A stretch of 64,000 nt of DNA from Anabaena sp051781005 (GCF_051781005.1 NZ_JBPWOA010000020.1:62001-126000); one strand, 5' to 3'; positions 17,735 to 26,038 are shown, counted from the first letter of the stretch. Numbers and translations are program-made. The notes: generated by a model not told the origin, from the letters alone.

Positions 17735-18100
17735 CTATAATTCTTCAATTGCTACTAAACCACCTTCTGTAAATTGGATAGATAACTCATAACCATCAAG
17801 TAAAGCAGTTCCTAATAATGGCAGTCTTCCTGTAGCTAAAACATTAACTACTCTTTCCTCTCCATTCCAGATAATCACAGCTTCATGTATTGGCATATCT
17901 ACCCAACTATTATTAGCTAGATTTGCAGGTAATTCATATAGAAAAGGTAAATTGATTAAAGCGACTGCTGCTGATGGTAAACTAAGATCGCCTGTAAACC
18001 CTGTATCAATTACAAATTCAATAGTAAAATCTGGTTTATTTGGCAAACGAAATATGACATTGACAGTTGCACGCCCGTTTTTGATAATACCATTTATCAC
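17735..18100 (-). CDS. Clan AA (retropepsin-type) aspartic protease
   Basis: A 121-residue single-domain aspartic protease of the type that works as a homodimer. FVIDTGFTGDLSLP holds the catalytic D-T-G, and LLGTALLDGYELSIQF near the C-terminus is the usual hydrophobic-Gly flap or dimer strand. There is no signal peptide. The start codon overlaps the stop of the upstream 90-residue gene in an ATGA tetranucleotide, so translation is probably coupled. Many filamentous cyanobacteria carry several such small pairs and their substrates are unknown. A decayed paralogue lies at 8885-9135. Confidence 0.88.
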   Translation of the reverse strand: MINGIIKNGRATVNVIFRLPNKPDFTIEFVIDTGFTGDLSLPSAAVALINLPFLYELPANLANNSWVDMPIHEAVIIWNGEERVVNVLATGRLPLLGTALLDGYELSIQFTEGGLVAIEEL

Positions 18101-18369
18101 CGATAATCACGCTCCATATCACCACAGAAAGAAACAGCAACTTTGTAGCCAATACGAAGTCCATAAAGTCTAGCTAATGGGTTTTTATTCCTTAAATAAT
18201 GCGCTGATTCTATGCCTATTTTATCAATTGCATACTCACCTGTTTCTATATCAATAATTACCATTTTACCGATGTTTTCATCGGTTTCTACCTGTTGACG
18301 AATGCTATTGTCATATAATTCTTTGGCACGTTTTGCGACTTCTTCGCTGCTTAAGAGAATGGCTTGCAT
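18097..18369 (-). CDS. Hypothetical partner of the aspartic protease (90 residues)
   Basis: A small soluble protein, no family recognised by name. The N-terminal helix MQAILLSSEEVAKRAKELYDNSIRQQVE is followed by KMVIIDIETGEYAIDK and a basic C-terminus (LARLYGLRIGYKVAVSF). It ends in a four-base ATGA overlap with the protease, like many toxin-antitoxin or regulator-effector pairs. The pair is likely an operon transcribed leftward and closed by the terminator at 17656-17688. An antitoxin-like role for this gene is an inference from layout only. Confidence 0.75.
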   Translation of the reverse strand: MQAILLSSEEVAKRAKELYDNSIRQQVETDENIGKMVIIDIETGEYAIDKIGIESAHYLRNKNPLARLYGLRIGYKVAVSFCGDMERDYR

Positions 18370-18424
18370 TTTGTTAATCCTTTTTCGTGATTATATATTT
18401 ATTGTAATTGATTAGCAGTACAGT

Positions 18425-18718
18425 TTATCCTTCCTCAAGCCAATGTTCATAACCACACATAAGTAATCTTTCTTTTAAATGAGCAATGGCTTCTGGTGTG
18501 GGTATATCAATTGACTGTACCCGATATACATCATTGAGGACAACACTATAATCTTTACCACTATAGTAAGCTATAACTTCAGCTAAATTTCTATCTGACA
18601 TTTCTTCACTTAGTAATGCTAAAAGCGGTAAATAAGATTGTGATTCTATTCCCGTGGGGAAAGCACTTTGAATTAATTTATATGTACTTTGTAGATGTGG
18701 TGAAATAGAGATTTGCAT
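18425..18718 (-). CDS. DUF3349-like small protein (97 residues)
   Basis: A small protein with YLPLLALLSEEMSDRNLAEV, then IAYYSGKDYSVVLNDVYRV and CGYEHWLEEG at the end. The pattern resembles DUF3349, a winged-helix-like family also found in mycobacteria; I give this from memory with moderate confidence. It lies 55 bp upstream of the 90-residue gene on the same strand and may be in the same transcription unit. No function is known. Confidence 0.65.
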   Translation of the reverse strand: MQISISPHLQSTYKLIQSAFPTGIESQSYLPLLALLSEEMSDRNLAEVIAYYSGKDYSVVLNDVYRVQSIDIPTPEAIAHLKERLLMCGYEHWLEEG

Positions 18719-18720
18719 GA

Positions 18721-18830
18721 TTAATTACCAGTTAAAGGAAAAGGTGGATGAATATATACCTTAAAATCCACACCTTGAGCAGAAGCGGCTCTCACAGCTT
18801 TTGTATCTGCTGTGATGGTGACAAAAAGCG
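18721..18830 (-). pseudogene. C-terminal remnant of an unrecognised gene
   Basis: The minus strand reads SLFVTITADTKAVRAASAQG, VDFKVYIHPPFPLTGN and a TAA at 18723-18721. The phrase looks like a conserved C-terminus, but no start exists: the upstream part is replaced by a palindromic dispersed repeat at 18827-18857. It stops two bases before the next gene begins (18718), so it may once have been the first gene of that operon. Confidence 0.45.
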
Positions 18831-18857
18831 ATTCCTACAGAGGGCTTCGCTATCGCA
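18827..18857. repeat. Small palindromic dispersed repeat
   Basis: AGCGATTCCTACAGAGG-GCTTCGCTATCGCA is an imperfect hairpin of the GGCTTCGCTATCGC vocabulary seen at many other places in the window. It sits exactly where the preceding reading frame loses its 5' part. Confidence 0.6.
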
Positions 18858-18927
18858 CACCCTCCACTATCATCTAAATAAGAGCGATCACAGCACCCCC
18901 ACTAACAGCAAACCTTAATCTTGTATC

Positions 18928-19218
18928 TTAGAAATTTCTAAATCTATCAGCAATCGCTAACAAAACTTCAGAAAGGTACTCTCTAGAAGCTGTTCGGATG
19001 TTGTCTAAGTTGAGGTCTTTTATCTGTGTCTGTGCCATATTGACTGGCAGGTTATCATATCCTAATAATTTCTTAACAAGAGAAGCTTTGATATCAAAGC
19101 TCATCTGAGATATGGCATGATTTGGTAGTTCATCCAGAAGACGAGTAGCGATCACATTTTGTTCTTCTGCTGATAATTTTTCAATTTCTGCAATAGCACG
19201 TTGTAGTAATTCTGTCAT
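18928..19218 (-). CDS. Antitoxin-like small protein (96 residues)
   Basis: The N-terminal third (LLQRAIAEIEKLSAEEQNVI then ATRLLDEL) matches the helix seen in a common class of cyanobacterial addiction-module antitoxin-like proteins. The rest (about residues 33-96) is not recognised and may be a replaced or frameshifted C-terminus. No toxin gene of RelE/ParE type follows; the next downstream sequence is the gene remnant at 18721-18830. Role uncertain. Confidence 0.55.
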   Translation of the reverse strand: MTELLQRAIAEIEKLSAEEQNVIATRLLDELPNHAISQMSFDIKASLVKKLLGYDNLPVNMAQTQIKDLNLDNIRTASREYLSEVLLAIADRFRNF

Positions 19219-19721
19219 GGTTGAAGTATTTGAATGGCTTTTTACTATTTATGATATCAAGTCTTTGAGTTAATTATGCGATACCTTCGGTAAGCTACGC
19301 TAACGCACTTTTCTCACCATGAACTAAGAGCGATCACACTACCTAACCTAAAATTTTATTAAGTTTTAAAAATTTCAACCTCCTGCCTTCATAGGGAGGT
19401 TTGCAATCCAGTCAGACTGACTTAGAACCACAGTAGAGGTACTTTTTTGATACTTAAAAATGAAATTCGTGCTATATTTTACTCTAGGGTCACAACTTGC
19501 TGTCAATTTATAAGCAATGAGGGGAACTCCATAGAATCTACGCTTTCTATTGCAGTCCATTCATCTTGATTTTGTCAACATTATTATCAATAATATGAAG
19601 ATCGGAGTTATGCTTAGTAGGTAGGTTAGTTTTAGAAACAAAAGCAAACAATAAAAATCAGTTTATCTTGGTTTAAATTCTTTGAACCTAACCTACGAAT
19701 TAAGTTTATTTTTAATAGTTT
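19219..19721. other. 503-bp region without a clear gene
   Basis: Contains a palindromic dispersed repeat (CGGTAAGCTACGCTAACGCA near 19288), a short hairpin CCTCCTGCCTTCATAGGGAGG at 19379-19399, and the inverted-repeat element at 19621-19696. A 61-codon minus-strand frame (19375-19560) has no recognisable domain and no strong ribosome site; I do not call it a gene. Confidence 0.5.
19621..19696. repeat. Short inverted-repeat element with GTAGGTTAG ends
   Basis: The ends GTAGGTTAG (19621-19629) and CTAACCTAC (19688-19696) are perfect inverted copies around about 58 bp without an ORF. The same end vocabulary occurs in the element at 26118-26192. Confidence 0.6.
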
Positions 19722-20294
19722 TTAAGGGTAATGTTTAAATATTTTATAATCTTTTGTTGACTTGACAACTATTGATAAGATTAGTCTTACCTCATTTTTT
19801 CCTATATCACTATCAAGTAACCGTTTTGTGGTAACTGATACTTTTGTGATTAGTTTATCATCTTCTAGTAAACAGTAAAACGGTTTTTCATCAGGCTCAG
19901 GTTGTATTTCTTTAATTTCATCTGGCTTTGAAGGACAGCGTAGACCATCAAACAATGTTTTGAGCCGATTATCAATATCACCAGAGTTGTTTACTATACC
20001 ACCTAAAGGTTCTGAAGTTAAAAGTATAATATCAATTTCTGCAATCAGGTCTAAATTCTCACGAATTAAAGGAACAAATTGAAAATTACCAAATTTATGC
20101 TCAAAGGAGAACTCTTTTTTATAGCCTGCTGGAGTAGTTTCTAAAAGTTGATAATCTTTTAAATCTTTTAATGGTGGTTCAGACCATAGAACTTTTAACT
20201 GTTTGTGAAAATATTGTCTGATCCGATGTTTGTATTTTGCATCTGCTTTATTGCCAGATTTTAAAATTCCTTCGTAAAAAAGAGTAAATTCCAT
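19722..20294 (-). CDS. RusA-like (Holliday-junction resolvase fold) protein
   Basis: A 190-residue protein whose centre, SGDIDNRLKTLFDGLR, has RusA's active-site spacing D-x-D-N-x-x-K (D106, D108, N109, K112), followed later by LLEDDKLITKVSV (D145/D146), which would supply the remaining acidic ligand. RusA enzymes cut four-way DNA junctions and are usually phage-encoded. The protein is longer than RusA (about 120 residues), with a distinct N-terminal 80 residues and an inserted acidic loop (about 121-140). No phage genes surround it; neighbours are small accessory genes. The nuclease role is inferred from motifs only. Confidence 0.65.
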   Translation of the reverse strand: MEFTLFYEGILKSGNKADAKYKHRIRQYFHKQLKVLWSEPPLKDLKDYQLLETTPAGYKKEFSFEHKFGNFQFVPLIRENLDLIAEIDIILLTSEPLGGIVNNSGDIDNRLKTLFDGLRCPSKPDEIKEIQPEPDEKPFYCLLEDDKLITKVSVTTKRLLDSDIGKNEVRLILSIVVKSTKDYKIFKHYP

Positions 20295-20372
20295 TTAATA
20301 AACTTTATAACTCATTGAGAAAACTATATCACTTTCTCGCTCTTCTTTGCTCGAAATAAGAAATCTACTAAC

Positions 20373-20603
20373 TTAGACCAATTCTTCAGCTAAAAGCCTA
20401 CCTTCAACCTGTTCATATTCATCTTCCAATAATAACTTAGCAGCTTCATAACTATTACTAGAAAATACAACCTTATCACTCTGTTTTGGATCATAAATTT
20501 GATAATTTCCTTTACTGTTGCAAAGTAATAACAGAATGTATGGAGGAGATAACATTGGATCAATCCATACTTCTATAAATTCCCAGTTATTCTTCACTTT
20601 CAA
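20373..20603 (-). CDS. Small conserved hypothetical protein (76 residues), third gene of the DUF6888/DUF6887 cassette
   Basis: A compact protein with WEFIEVWIDPMLSPPYILLL, NYQIYDP and a C-terminal EYEQVEGRLLAEELV. I recognise the sequence style as one recurring in Nostocales, but not a named family. It starts with TTG at 20603 (no ATG or GTG fits), overlapping the end of the frameshifted DUF6887 gene by 17 bp, so the three genes form one leftward operon. Function unknown; the short beta-rich sequence could be an immunity or binding protein, but nothing shows it. Confidence 0.65.
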   Translation of the reverse strand: MKVKNNWEFIEVWIDPMLSPPYILLLLCNSKGNYQIYDPKQSDKVVFSSNSYEAAKLLLEDEYEQVEGRLLAEELV

Positions 20604-20812
20604 TTAATCTTTTACCATTACTAAGACGCTGCAAAAACTCAGGATAATTCATCAAATCATCAACAGATTCTGATGGTGGCATTTCCACCGAATTTGCCTT
20701 CAGCATTCAATTTATCTACATAAACATAGAATGCCTCTTCGTCATCTCGATGAGATAAAACATAAGCACGTAATTCTTTTGTACTCATACCTTGGAAGTT
20801 AGGCTGAGGCAT
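20587..20812 (-). pseudogene. DUF6887-like gene with one frameshift
   Basis: From ATG (20812-20810) the frame reads MPQPNFQGMSTKELRAYVLS, HRDDEEAFYVYVDKLNAEG, then KFGGNATIRIC and a stop. Shifting the frame by one base after KF restores VEMPPSESVDDLMNYPEFL and QRLSNGKRLIESEE with a TAA at 20589-20587, as expected for this small cyanobacterial family (DUF6887 by memory). The region is 226 bp, one base more than 75 codons. It is a recent single-base insertion or a sequencing error. Confidence 0.8.
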
Positions 20813-20988
20813 ACCACATACCTCCATTTAGCATTAGGATATATTTTTATCATATTCTCTTCACCCGCGAGAATAAACACATTACCTGTACGTTTATCAA
20901 ATCGAACAAGGTTTATGGGTAAATATAATTGAGTTAACCAACAACACAGAAGAAATAACTGTGTTTTTTGCTCAGATGTAGGAATAAT
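20785..20988 (-). CDS. DUF6888-like small protein with a non-standard start
   Basis: A 67-residue frame reads PTSEQKTQLFLLCCWLTQLY, LPINLVRFDKRTGNVFILAG, then EENMIKIYPNAKWRYVV, matching the DUF6888 pattern as I remember it (WLT..YLPI.LVRFD...G..FILAGEE). There is no ATG, GTG or TTG at the right place: the frame begins ATT-ATT-CCT preceded by GAGGAG and five bases, so either ATT is used as start (as in infC) or the start was mutated. The 3' end overlaps the first 28 bp of the DUF6887 gene, implying coupled translation. Confidence 0.65.
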   Translation of the reverse strand: MIPTSEQKTQLFLLCCWLTQLYLPINLVRFDKRTGNVFILAGEENMIKIYPNAKWRYVVCLSLTSKV

Positions 20989-21071
20989 ATATACTCCTCA
21001 ACAACACTCATAATAACGAATATATCACTCCTTCTCCTCTCAGCGACTCTGCGCCTCTGCGTGAGAAAAAA

Positions 21072-21108
21072 ATAAAAAAACGGCAGAGAACCGAAATTCT
21101 CCACCGTT
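21072..21108 (-). terminator. Rho-independent terminator of clpC
   Basis: On the minus strand AACGGtgGAGAA ... TTCTCtgCCGTT forms a long stem with a short loop, directly followed by TTTTTTTATTTTTT. It lies 28 bp beyond the clpC stop codon. Confidence 0.88.
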
Positions 21109-21136
21109 CAATTAACAAACAATTAAATAATCCTAA

Positions 21137-23611
21137 TTACAACTCAACACCTTGGGGTAATAACTCCCGTGTTTTTTGAGAACTAACTTGAACAACGCCA
21201 TTTTCATCAACGTCAACAAGAGCAGTATCGCCATCTTTGATGCGTCCAGACAGAATTTCTTCCGCTAGGCTATCTTCTAACAAGCGCATAATTGCCCGAC
21301 GTAATGGCCTTGCACCGTAGCTGGGGCTGTAACCCTCAGTTATCAAGCGATCTTTGAAGCGGTCTGTGACTTCTAAGACAATGCCCTTATCCGTCAACCG
21401 ACCAAACACTTCCTTAAGCATGATTTCGGCGATTTGGGTAACTTCAGCCTTATTCAACTGACGGAAGACGATGATTTCATCTAACCGGTTTAAGAACTCA
21501 GGACGGAAGTATTGTTTCAGTTCCTCGTTCACCAAAGAGCGAATTCTGTTGTATTGTGTCTCAGTCGCATCTTCAGAGAATTCAAAGCCGATACCGCTAC
21601 CACCTTTTTCAATTACCTTAGAACCAATGTTGGAAGTCAAAATCAGCAAGGTGTTCTTAAAGTCCACCGTGCGTCCTTTCGCGTCGGTTAACCGACCATC
21701 TTCCAAAATTTGCAATAGCATATTGAACACATCGGGGTGTGCTTTTTCGATTTCGTCAAACAGCACCACGGTGTAAGGACGACGACGGACAGCTTCTGTT
21801 AGCTGACCACCTTCGTTGTAGCCGACATAACCCGGAGGTGAACCAATCAGTTTGCTGACGGTGTGACGCTCCATGTATTCGGACATATCCAAGCGAATCA
21901 TTGCTTCTTCAGAACCGAAGAAGTATGAAGCCAAGGATTTCGCTAATTCAGTTTTACCTACCCCAGTTGGACCGGAGAAGACAAAACTAGCGATCGGTCG
22001 ATTTGGATTTTTCAAACCAACACGAGCGCGACGAATAGCGCGGGAAACAGCCTTCACAGCGTCATCTTGACCGATGAGGCGCTGGTGTAAGGTGTCTTCC
22101 ATGTGCAGCAGTTTCTCGGATTCGGATTCGGTGAGTTTGTTCACCGGTACTCCTGTCCAGGAAGCGACGATGTGGGCGATGTCTTCTTCTGTAACAACAG
22201 GTTCTAGACCATCACCACCGGTAGCGTTGGTTTTGCTTTGAGCGATCGCGCGGATTTCGGCTTTGATCTCCATTTCCCGATCGCGCAATTCCCCGGCTCT
22301 GTCAAAGTCCTGAGAACGCACTGCGTCATCTTTTTCTTTTAAGATTTGTCGCAGTTCCTTGTCTAATTCCTTCGCTGCTGGTGGCAGTTGGGAGTTAATC
22401 AAGCGCACCCGTGAACCGGCTTCATCAACCAAGTCGATAGCTTTATCTGGCAGGAAGCGATCGCTAATATAACGGTCAGACAACTTCGCTGCTGCTTCCA
22501 ATGCCTCATCGGATATCTTCAGCTTATGGTGTTGCTCGTAGCGTTCCCGCAGTCCAAATAAGATTTCAATGGTTTCTGCAACTGACGGCTCACCCACCAT
22601 CACAGGTTGGAAGCGTCTTTCTAACGCCGCATCCCGTTCAATGTGCTTGCGGTATTCATCTAAAGTTGTTGCGCCGATACACTGCAATTCACCTCTAGCC
22701 AAAGCTGGTTTGAGGATATTTGCCGCATCAATCGCCCCTTCAGCCGCACCTGCACCAATTAAGGTGTGAACTTCGTCAATTACCAGGATGACATTACCCG
22801 CAGAGCGGATTTCATCCATGATTTTTTTTAGGCGTTCTTCAAATTCACCCCGGTACTTGGTTCCTGCTACGAGTAAACCAATATCGAGAGTGACTACACG
22901 CTTATCTTCCAGGATGTCGGGGACATCTTTGTTAGCAATGCGACTTGCCAAACCTTCAGCGATCGCTGTCTTACCAACCCCTGGTTCACCAATCAGCACT
23001 GGATTATTTTTAGTCCGGCGACCCAAAATTTGAATTACGCGCTCAATTTCTTTAGCACGTCCCACCACAGGATCAAGTTTATTGTCTGTGGCCATTTGGG
23101 TCAGGTTGGAGCCAAATTCATCCAAAGTCGGGGTTTTTGTGCGACCAGATGGACCTCCTCCTGGTGAAACTTCGGCAGTTTCTCCCAGCATTCGGATTAC
23201 CTGAGTTCTCACCTTAGATAAATCTACACCGAGGTTTTCTAGCACCCTGGCTGCTACACCTTCCCCTTCGCGGATGAGGCCCAACAGCAGATGCTCGGTG
23301 CCTATGTAGTTATGCCCCAGTTGGCGTGCTTCTTCCAAGGATAGTTCTAGAACTCGCTTTGCCCGTGGCGTAAACGGAATTTCCACGGCTACAAAGCCAG
23401 ATCCCCGACCTATAATTTTTTCAACTTCAATTCGGGCATCTTTGAGATTAACTCCCATCGATTTCAGCACCTTGGCGGCCACTCCTGTGCCTTCACCTAT
23501 CAAACCCAGGAGGATTTGTTCGGTTCCAACAAAATTGTGACCTAAACGGCGGGCCTCTTCTTGGGCCAGCATGATTACCTTAATGGCTTTTTCTGTGAAG
23601 CGTTCAAACAT
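21137..23611 (-). CDS. clpC: ATP-dependent Clp protease ATP-binding subunit ClpC
   Basis: Hsp100/AAA+ unfoldase that feeds proteins to ClpP-type peptidases in the cytosol and at thylakoids. The 823-residue protein starts at MFERFTEKAIKVIM (23611), the conserved start; a 16-residue upstream extension in the same frame is not used. Two Clp_N repeats (GHNFVGTEQILLGLIGEG and GHNYIGTEHLLLGLIREG), AAA1 with GEPGVGKT, a UVR-like coiled segment (KDDAVRSQDFDRAGELRDRE), AAA2 with GPTGVGKT and the C-terminal ClpB_D2 domain are all present. All Walker motifs are intact. It is monocistronic with its own terminator. Confidence 0.98.
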   Translation of the reverse strand: MFERFTEKAIKVIMLAQEEARRLGHNFVGTEQILLGLIGEGTGVAAKVLKSMGVNLKDARIEVEKIIGRGSGFVAVEIPFTPRAKRVLELSLEEARQLGHNYIGTEHLLLGLIREGEGVAARVLENLGVDLSKVRTQVIRMLGETAEVSPGGGPSGRTKTPTLDEFGSNLTQMATDNKLDPVVGRAKEIERVIQILGRRTKNNPVLIGEPGVGKTAIAEGLASRIANKDVPDILEDKRVVTLDIGLLVAGTKYRGEFEERLKKIMDEIRSAGNVILVIDEVHTLIGAGAAEGAIDAANILKPALARGELQCIGATTLDEYRKHIERDAALERRFQPVMVGEPSVAETIEILFGLRERYEQHHKLKISDEALEAAAKLSDRYISDRFLPDKAIDLVDEAGSRVRLINSQLPPAAKELDKELRQILKEKDDAVRSQDFDRAGELRDREMEIKAEIRAIAQSKTNATGGDGLEPVVTEEDIAHIVASWTGVPVNKLTESESEKLLHMEDTLHQRLIGQDDAVKAVSRAIRRARVGLKNPNRPIASFVFSGPTGVGKTELAKSLASYFFGSEEAMIRLDMSEYMERHTVSKLIGSPPGYVGYNEGGQLTEAVRRRPYTVVLFDEIEKAHPDVFNMLLQILEDGRLTDAKGRTVDFKNTLLILTSNIGSKVIEKGGSGIGFEFSEDATETQYNRIRSLVNEELKQYFRPEFLNRLDEIIVFRQLNKAEVTQIAEIMLKEVFGRLTDKGIVLEVTDRFKDRLITEGYSPSYGARPLRRAIMRLLEDSLAEEILSGRIKDGDTALVDVDENGVVQVSSQKTRELLPQGVEL

Positions 23612-24061
23612 AGCATTTTTCCCATCACCTGCGTCGTGCCGGTACGCTGATTTTAGCACAGGCTAAAAGTTTGGATGTCTGTATAAAGATTTTAGACATC
23701 CAACTGCCATTGGACATGGTGATGAGTTAATTGCTAACTTTGTATTACTTTTTGTGTAGCTAGTGTACTGAGGAGGTTGATTTTTTCGGCGTTTTCGGCA
23801 CTAATGGCCAACAATAAACCGCTAATATTGGGATTTTGTTGATCCAATCCCAAACAAAAATAAATATCATATATGGTGTCATATTGTCAATAAATTAGCC
23901 CGATTCATAAGATTAGATTATCAAAAGAATAAATTTAGTTTAAAATTCTGATTAAAATTAGTTGCATAAAAATTGTATTTTTTCTCATTAGGGGGATTGG
24001 AAAGAGGAAAAGGAGCAGGGTGCAGGGTGCAAGGGGGAAAAGTCCTCTCCTCTGCCACCAA
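23612..24061. other. 450-bp region upstream of clpC, possible gene remnant
   Basis: Should hold the clpC promoter. On the minus strand 23746-23880 one frame reads DIYFCLGLDQQNPNISGLLL, AISAENAEKINLLSTLATQK, VIQS and a stop, with coding-like composition but no start codon and an upstream stop; it may be a remnant of a gene I cannot identify. At 24005-24035 there is a small repeat of GCAGGGT units. No other feature. Confidence 0.4.
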
Positions 24062-24598
24062 TTACCAATCGGATTGGCTGAGGCGATCGCTAACTATGGT
24101 ATGCCAGTCTGCCAAGGTTTTGAGAAATTTTGGCTGTTGTAGGTCAGAAAGCCAAAGAATCAGCGCATCTTCGTCGTTATCTTTGTAATAGCGCGGTCTT
24201 CTGCCAGCGGTTTTGAAACCAAATTTTTGATACAGCGAAATTGCGCCTTCGTTGGAAGCTCGGACTTCGAGGGTTGCTCGCTCCAAACCGCGATCGCTCG
24301 CTGTCTTGAGTAAAGAATATAATAAAGCCTGTCCCAACCCTTGACGGTGATATTGAGGATGAATCGCTAAAATCGTAATATGTGCTTCCTCTAAAATTGA
24401 CCAAAAACAACCCATTCCCAGCAGTTCAGAATGAGAAAATGGGGAAAATAAACCCAAAAAATGACTATTAGGACTTTCTAACTCTCTGCGATAGCCATCC
24501 ATTGTCCATAAACCATCAAAACAAGCATGATCGAGTTCAAGCAATCCACTTAAATGCTCAGAAGTCAAGGATTGAATTTTTAAATCTAATACGTTCAC
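24062..24598 (-). CDS. rimI: Ribosomal-protein alanine N-acetyltransferase
   Basis: GNAT acetyltransferase that acetylates the N-terminal Ala of ribosomal protein S18 (or other N-termini). The 178 residues contain DHACFDGLWTMDGYRREL, then ITILAIHPQYHRQGLGQALL (acetyl-CoA loop Q-x-x-G-x-G/A), LEVRASNEGAISLYQKFGF and GRRPRYYKDNDEDALILWL, the usual RimI ending. Length is within the family range, with a C-terminal extension of about 25 residues. The start codon (ATG at 24598) fits the alignment. It is on the same strand as clpC but separated by about 450 bp. Confidence 0.93.
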   Translation of the reverse strand: MNVLDLKIQSLTSEHLSGLLELDHACFDGLWTMDGYRRELESPNSHFLGLFSPFSHSELLGMGCFWSILEEAHITILAIHPQYHRQGLGQALLYSLLKTASDRGLERATLEVRASNEGAISLYQKFGFKTAGRRPRYYKDNDEDALILWLSDLQQPKFLKTLADWHTIVSDRLSQSDW

Positions 24599-24670
24599 GG
24601 TTAAAGGGACTGGGAATTATGAACTGAAAAACTAGCAACGGTCTAATATTAATAACAGACTCTATCTAAA

Positions 24671-26038
24671 TTAACCCACAGAATGTGCGAGAAAATTGCT
24701 AATTTCTCCTATTAACCATTCTTTTTCTGACTCCATTAAAAATGTACCAAAGCGATGTTTATGTAACTTGATCCTGAGTAAACAAACCGTAATTGGTTGT
24801 TTATTCATTTTTAGACCAATAGGATTGCGCTTGATCTCAGTAATATCTGATCTATTAGCTTGCATTTGCTGGTGATAACCTAACAGGAACCATCGCTTTA
24901 ATTGAAAATGCTGATGATTAATCTCTATTTGCGTGCGAAATGCTGCACTGAATAAGAAAATACATATTATCCAAATCCCAATAATTGCAAACACACTCAA
25001 GAATAAAATTCCAGAAAAACTGAGTGAAGAATTAGACGCAGAAATTATCCACAACAATAACAACAAGAAACCGTTCCAAGTTATAGGTATTAGGGCAAAT
25101 AGTTTGCTGTGAGGTGTAGCTAACCAAACAGGGGGAATTTCTATAACTAGATTTTGCTCAGTTTCAGTCAAACTGATAATAGTATTTTTTGGTCGGCGGG
25201 GTTTTTGCGAAAAGAAATTGTTAATTGCTTGCTCACCACGCAATACTGATAAAGCTGCATTTACGCTAGGAAATCGGTCTTCTATAATTGGTTCTAACAT
25301 CTTTTCTAACCAGTCAGCAAAATCTTGAGAAATACTGACATGAGGACGAAAATCAGTTTTTAGTTTTCGTTGTGGTAAATCAGCCGGAGATTTTTGAGTT
25401 AACAGAAAAAGCAGCGTTGTTCCTAAACCATATAAATCAGTAGATAATACTGCTTGCCCCCGAAATTGTTCTGGAGCCATATAACCATAAGTTCCAACTA
25501 CTGTACTACCTCCAGTAACGGTATTTTGATAAGTATCTTGAACTGCACCAAAATCCACTAAAAAAATTTGCCCATTCTCTTGTAAGATGACATTTTGCGG
25601 TTTGATATCCCGATGAATAACAGGTGGTGTTAGATTGTGGAGATAAACAAGAATTTCTAAGATTTGAATAGCTAAACGTTTGACTTCAATTTCATGAGGT
25701 TTCCAGCCATTTTCTACTAAAAAAGCAAGGGATTTTCCAGGAGCAAGTTGTTGGGCAATATAGAAACCGCGATCGCTTTCTGCATCTACCTGAAAGTAAT
25801 CTATATATTGAGGGATAGCAGGATGATTAAGTTGAGCCAGAATTTTCGCTTCTCGTTCAAATAATTCTAGAACTTTCCACTCTGTCATGCGACGAAGTGC
25901 TAAAGCTTTAAGTGCCACCTGCTGATGATTTTGGATATCTTCTGCTTGATAGGTAATGCCAATACCACCCTGACCTAAAGTATTGATAATGCGATAACGT
26001 TCAGCGATAATTTGCCCTGGTTGATGTAGTAATTCCAT
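24671..26038 (-). CDS. Membrane Ser/Thr protein kinase (Hanks type)
   Basis: A 455-residue kinase. The start MELLHQPGQIIAERYRII (26038) matches that of the tandem paralogue; the longer upstream frame crosses a repeat element and is not used. Kinase motifs are complete: GQGGIGITYQ, VALKAL (Lys), HRDIKPQN, DFGAVQ and MAPEQFRG. About residues 280-300 link to two hydrophobic membrane segments (about 320-380: FLLLLLWII and LSVFAIIGIWIICIFLFSA), and a C-terminal domain of about 75 residues resembling a PH-like membrane-contact module (WFLLGYHQQMQANRSDIT). Its targets are unknown. It lies 200 bp downstream of the ankyrin kinase. Confidence 0.92.
   Translation of the reverse strand: MELLHQPGQIIAERYRIINTLGQGGIGITYQAEDIQNHQQVALKALALRRMTEWKVLELFEREAKILAQLNHPAIPQYIDYFQVDAESDRGFYIAQQLAPGKSLAFLVENGWKPHEIEVKRLAIQILEILVYLHNLTPPVIHRDIKPQNVILQENGQIFLVDFGAVQDTYQNTVTGGSTVVGTYGYMAPEQFRGQAVLSTDLYGLGTTLLFLLTQKSPADLPQRKLKTDFRPHVSISQDFADWLEKMLEPIIEDRFPSVNAALSVLRGEQAINNFFSQKPRRPKNTIISLTETEQNLVIEIPPVWLATPHSKLFALIPITWNGFLLLLLWIISASNSSLSFSGILFLSVFAIIGIWIICIFLFSAAFRTQIEINHQHFQLKRWFLLGYHQQMQANRSDITEIKRNPIGLKMNKQPITVCLLRIKLHKHRFGTFLMESEKEWLIGEISNFLAHSVG

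Noticed and set aside
18928..19218. Complete toxin-antitoxin module
   Set aside because: Only an antitoxin-like N-terminus is present; no toxin gene is next to it.
19375..19560. 61-codon minus-strand frame in a gene-poor stretch
   Set aside because: No domain, no strong ribosome site and no conserved pattern; composition does not differ clearly from non-coding DNA.
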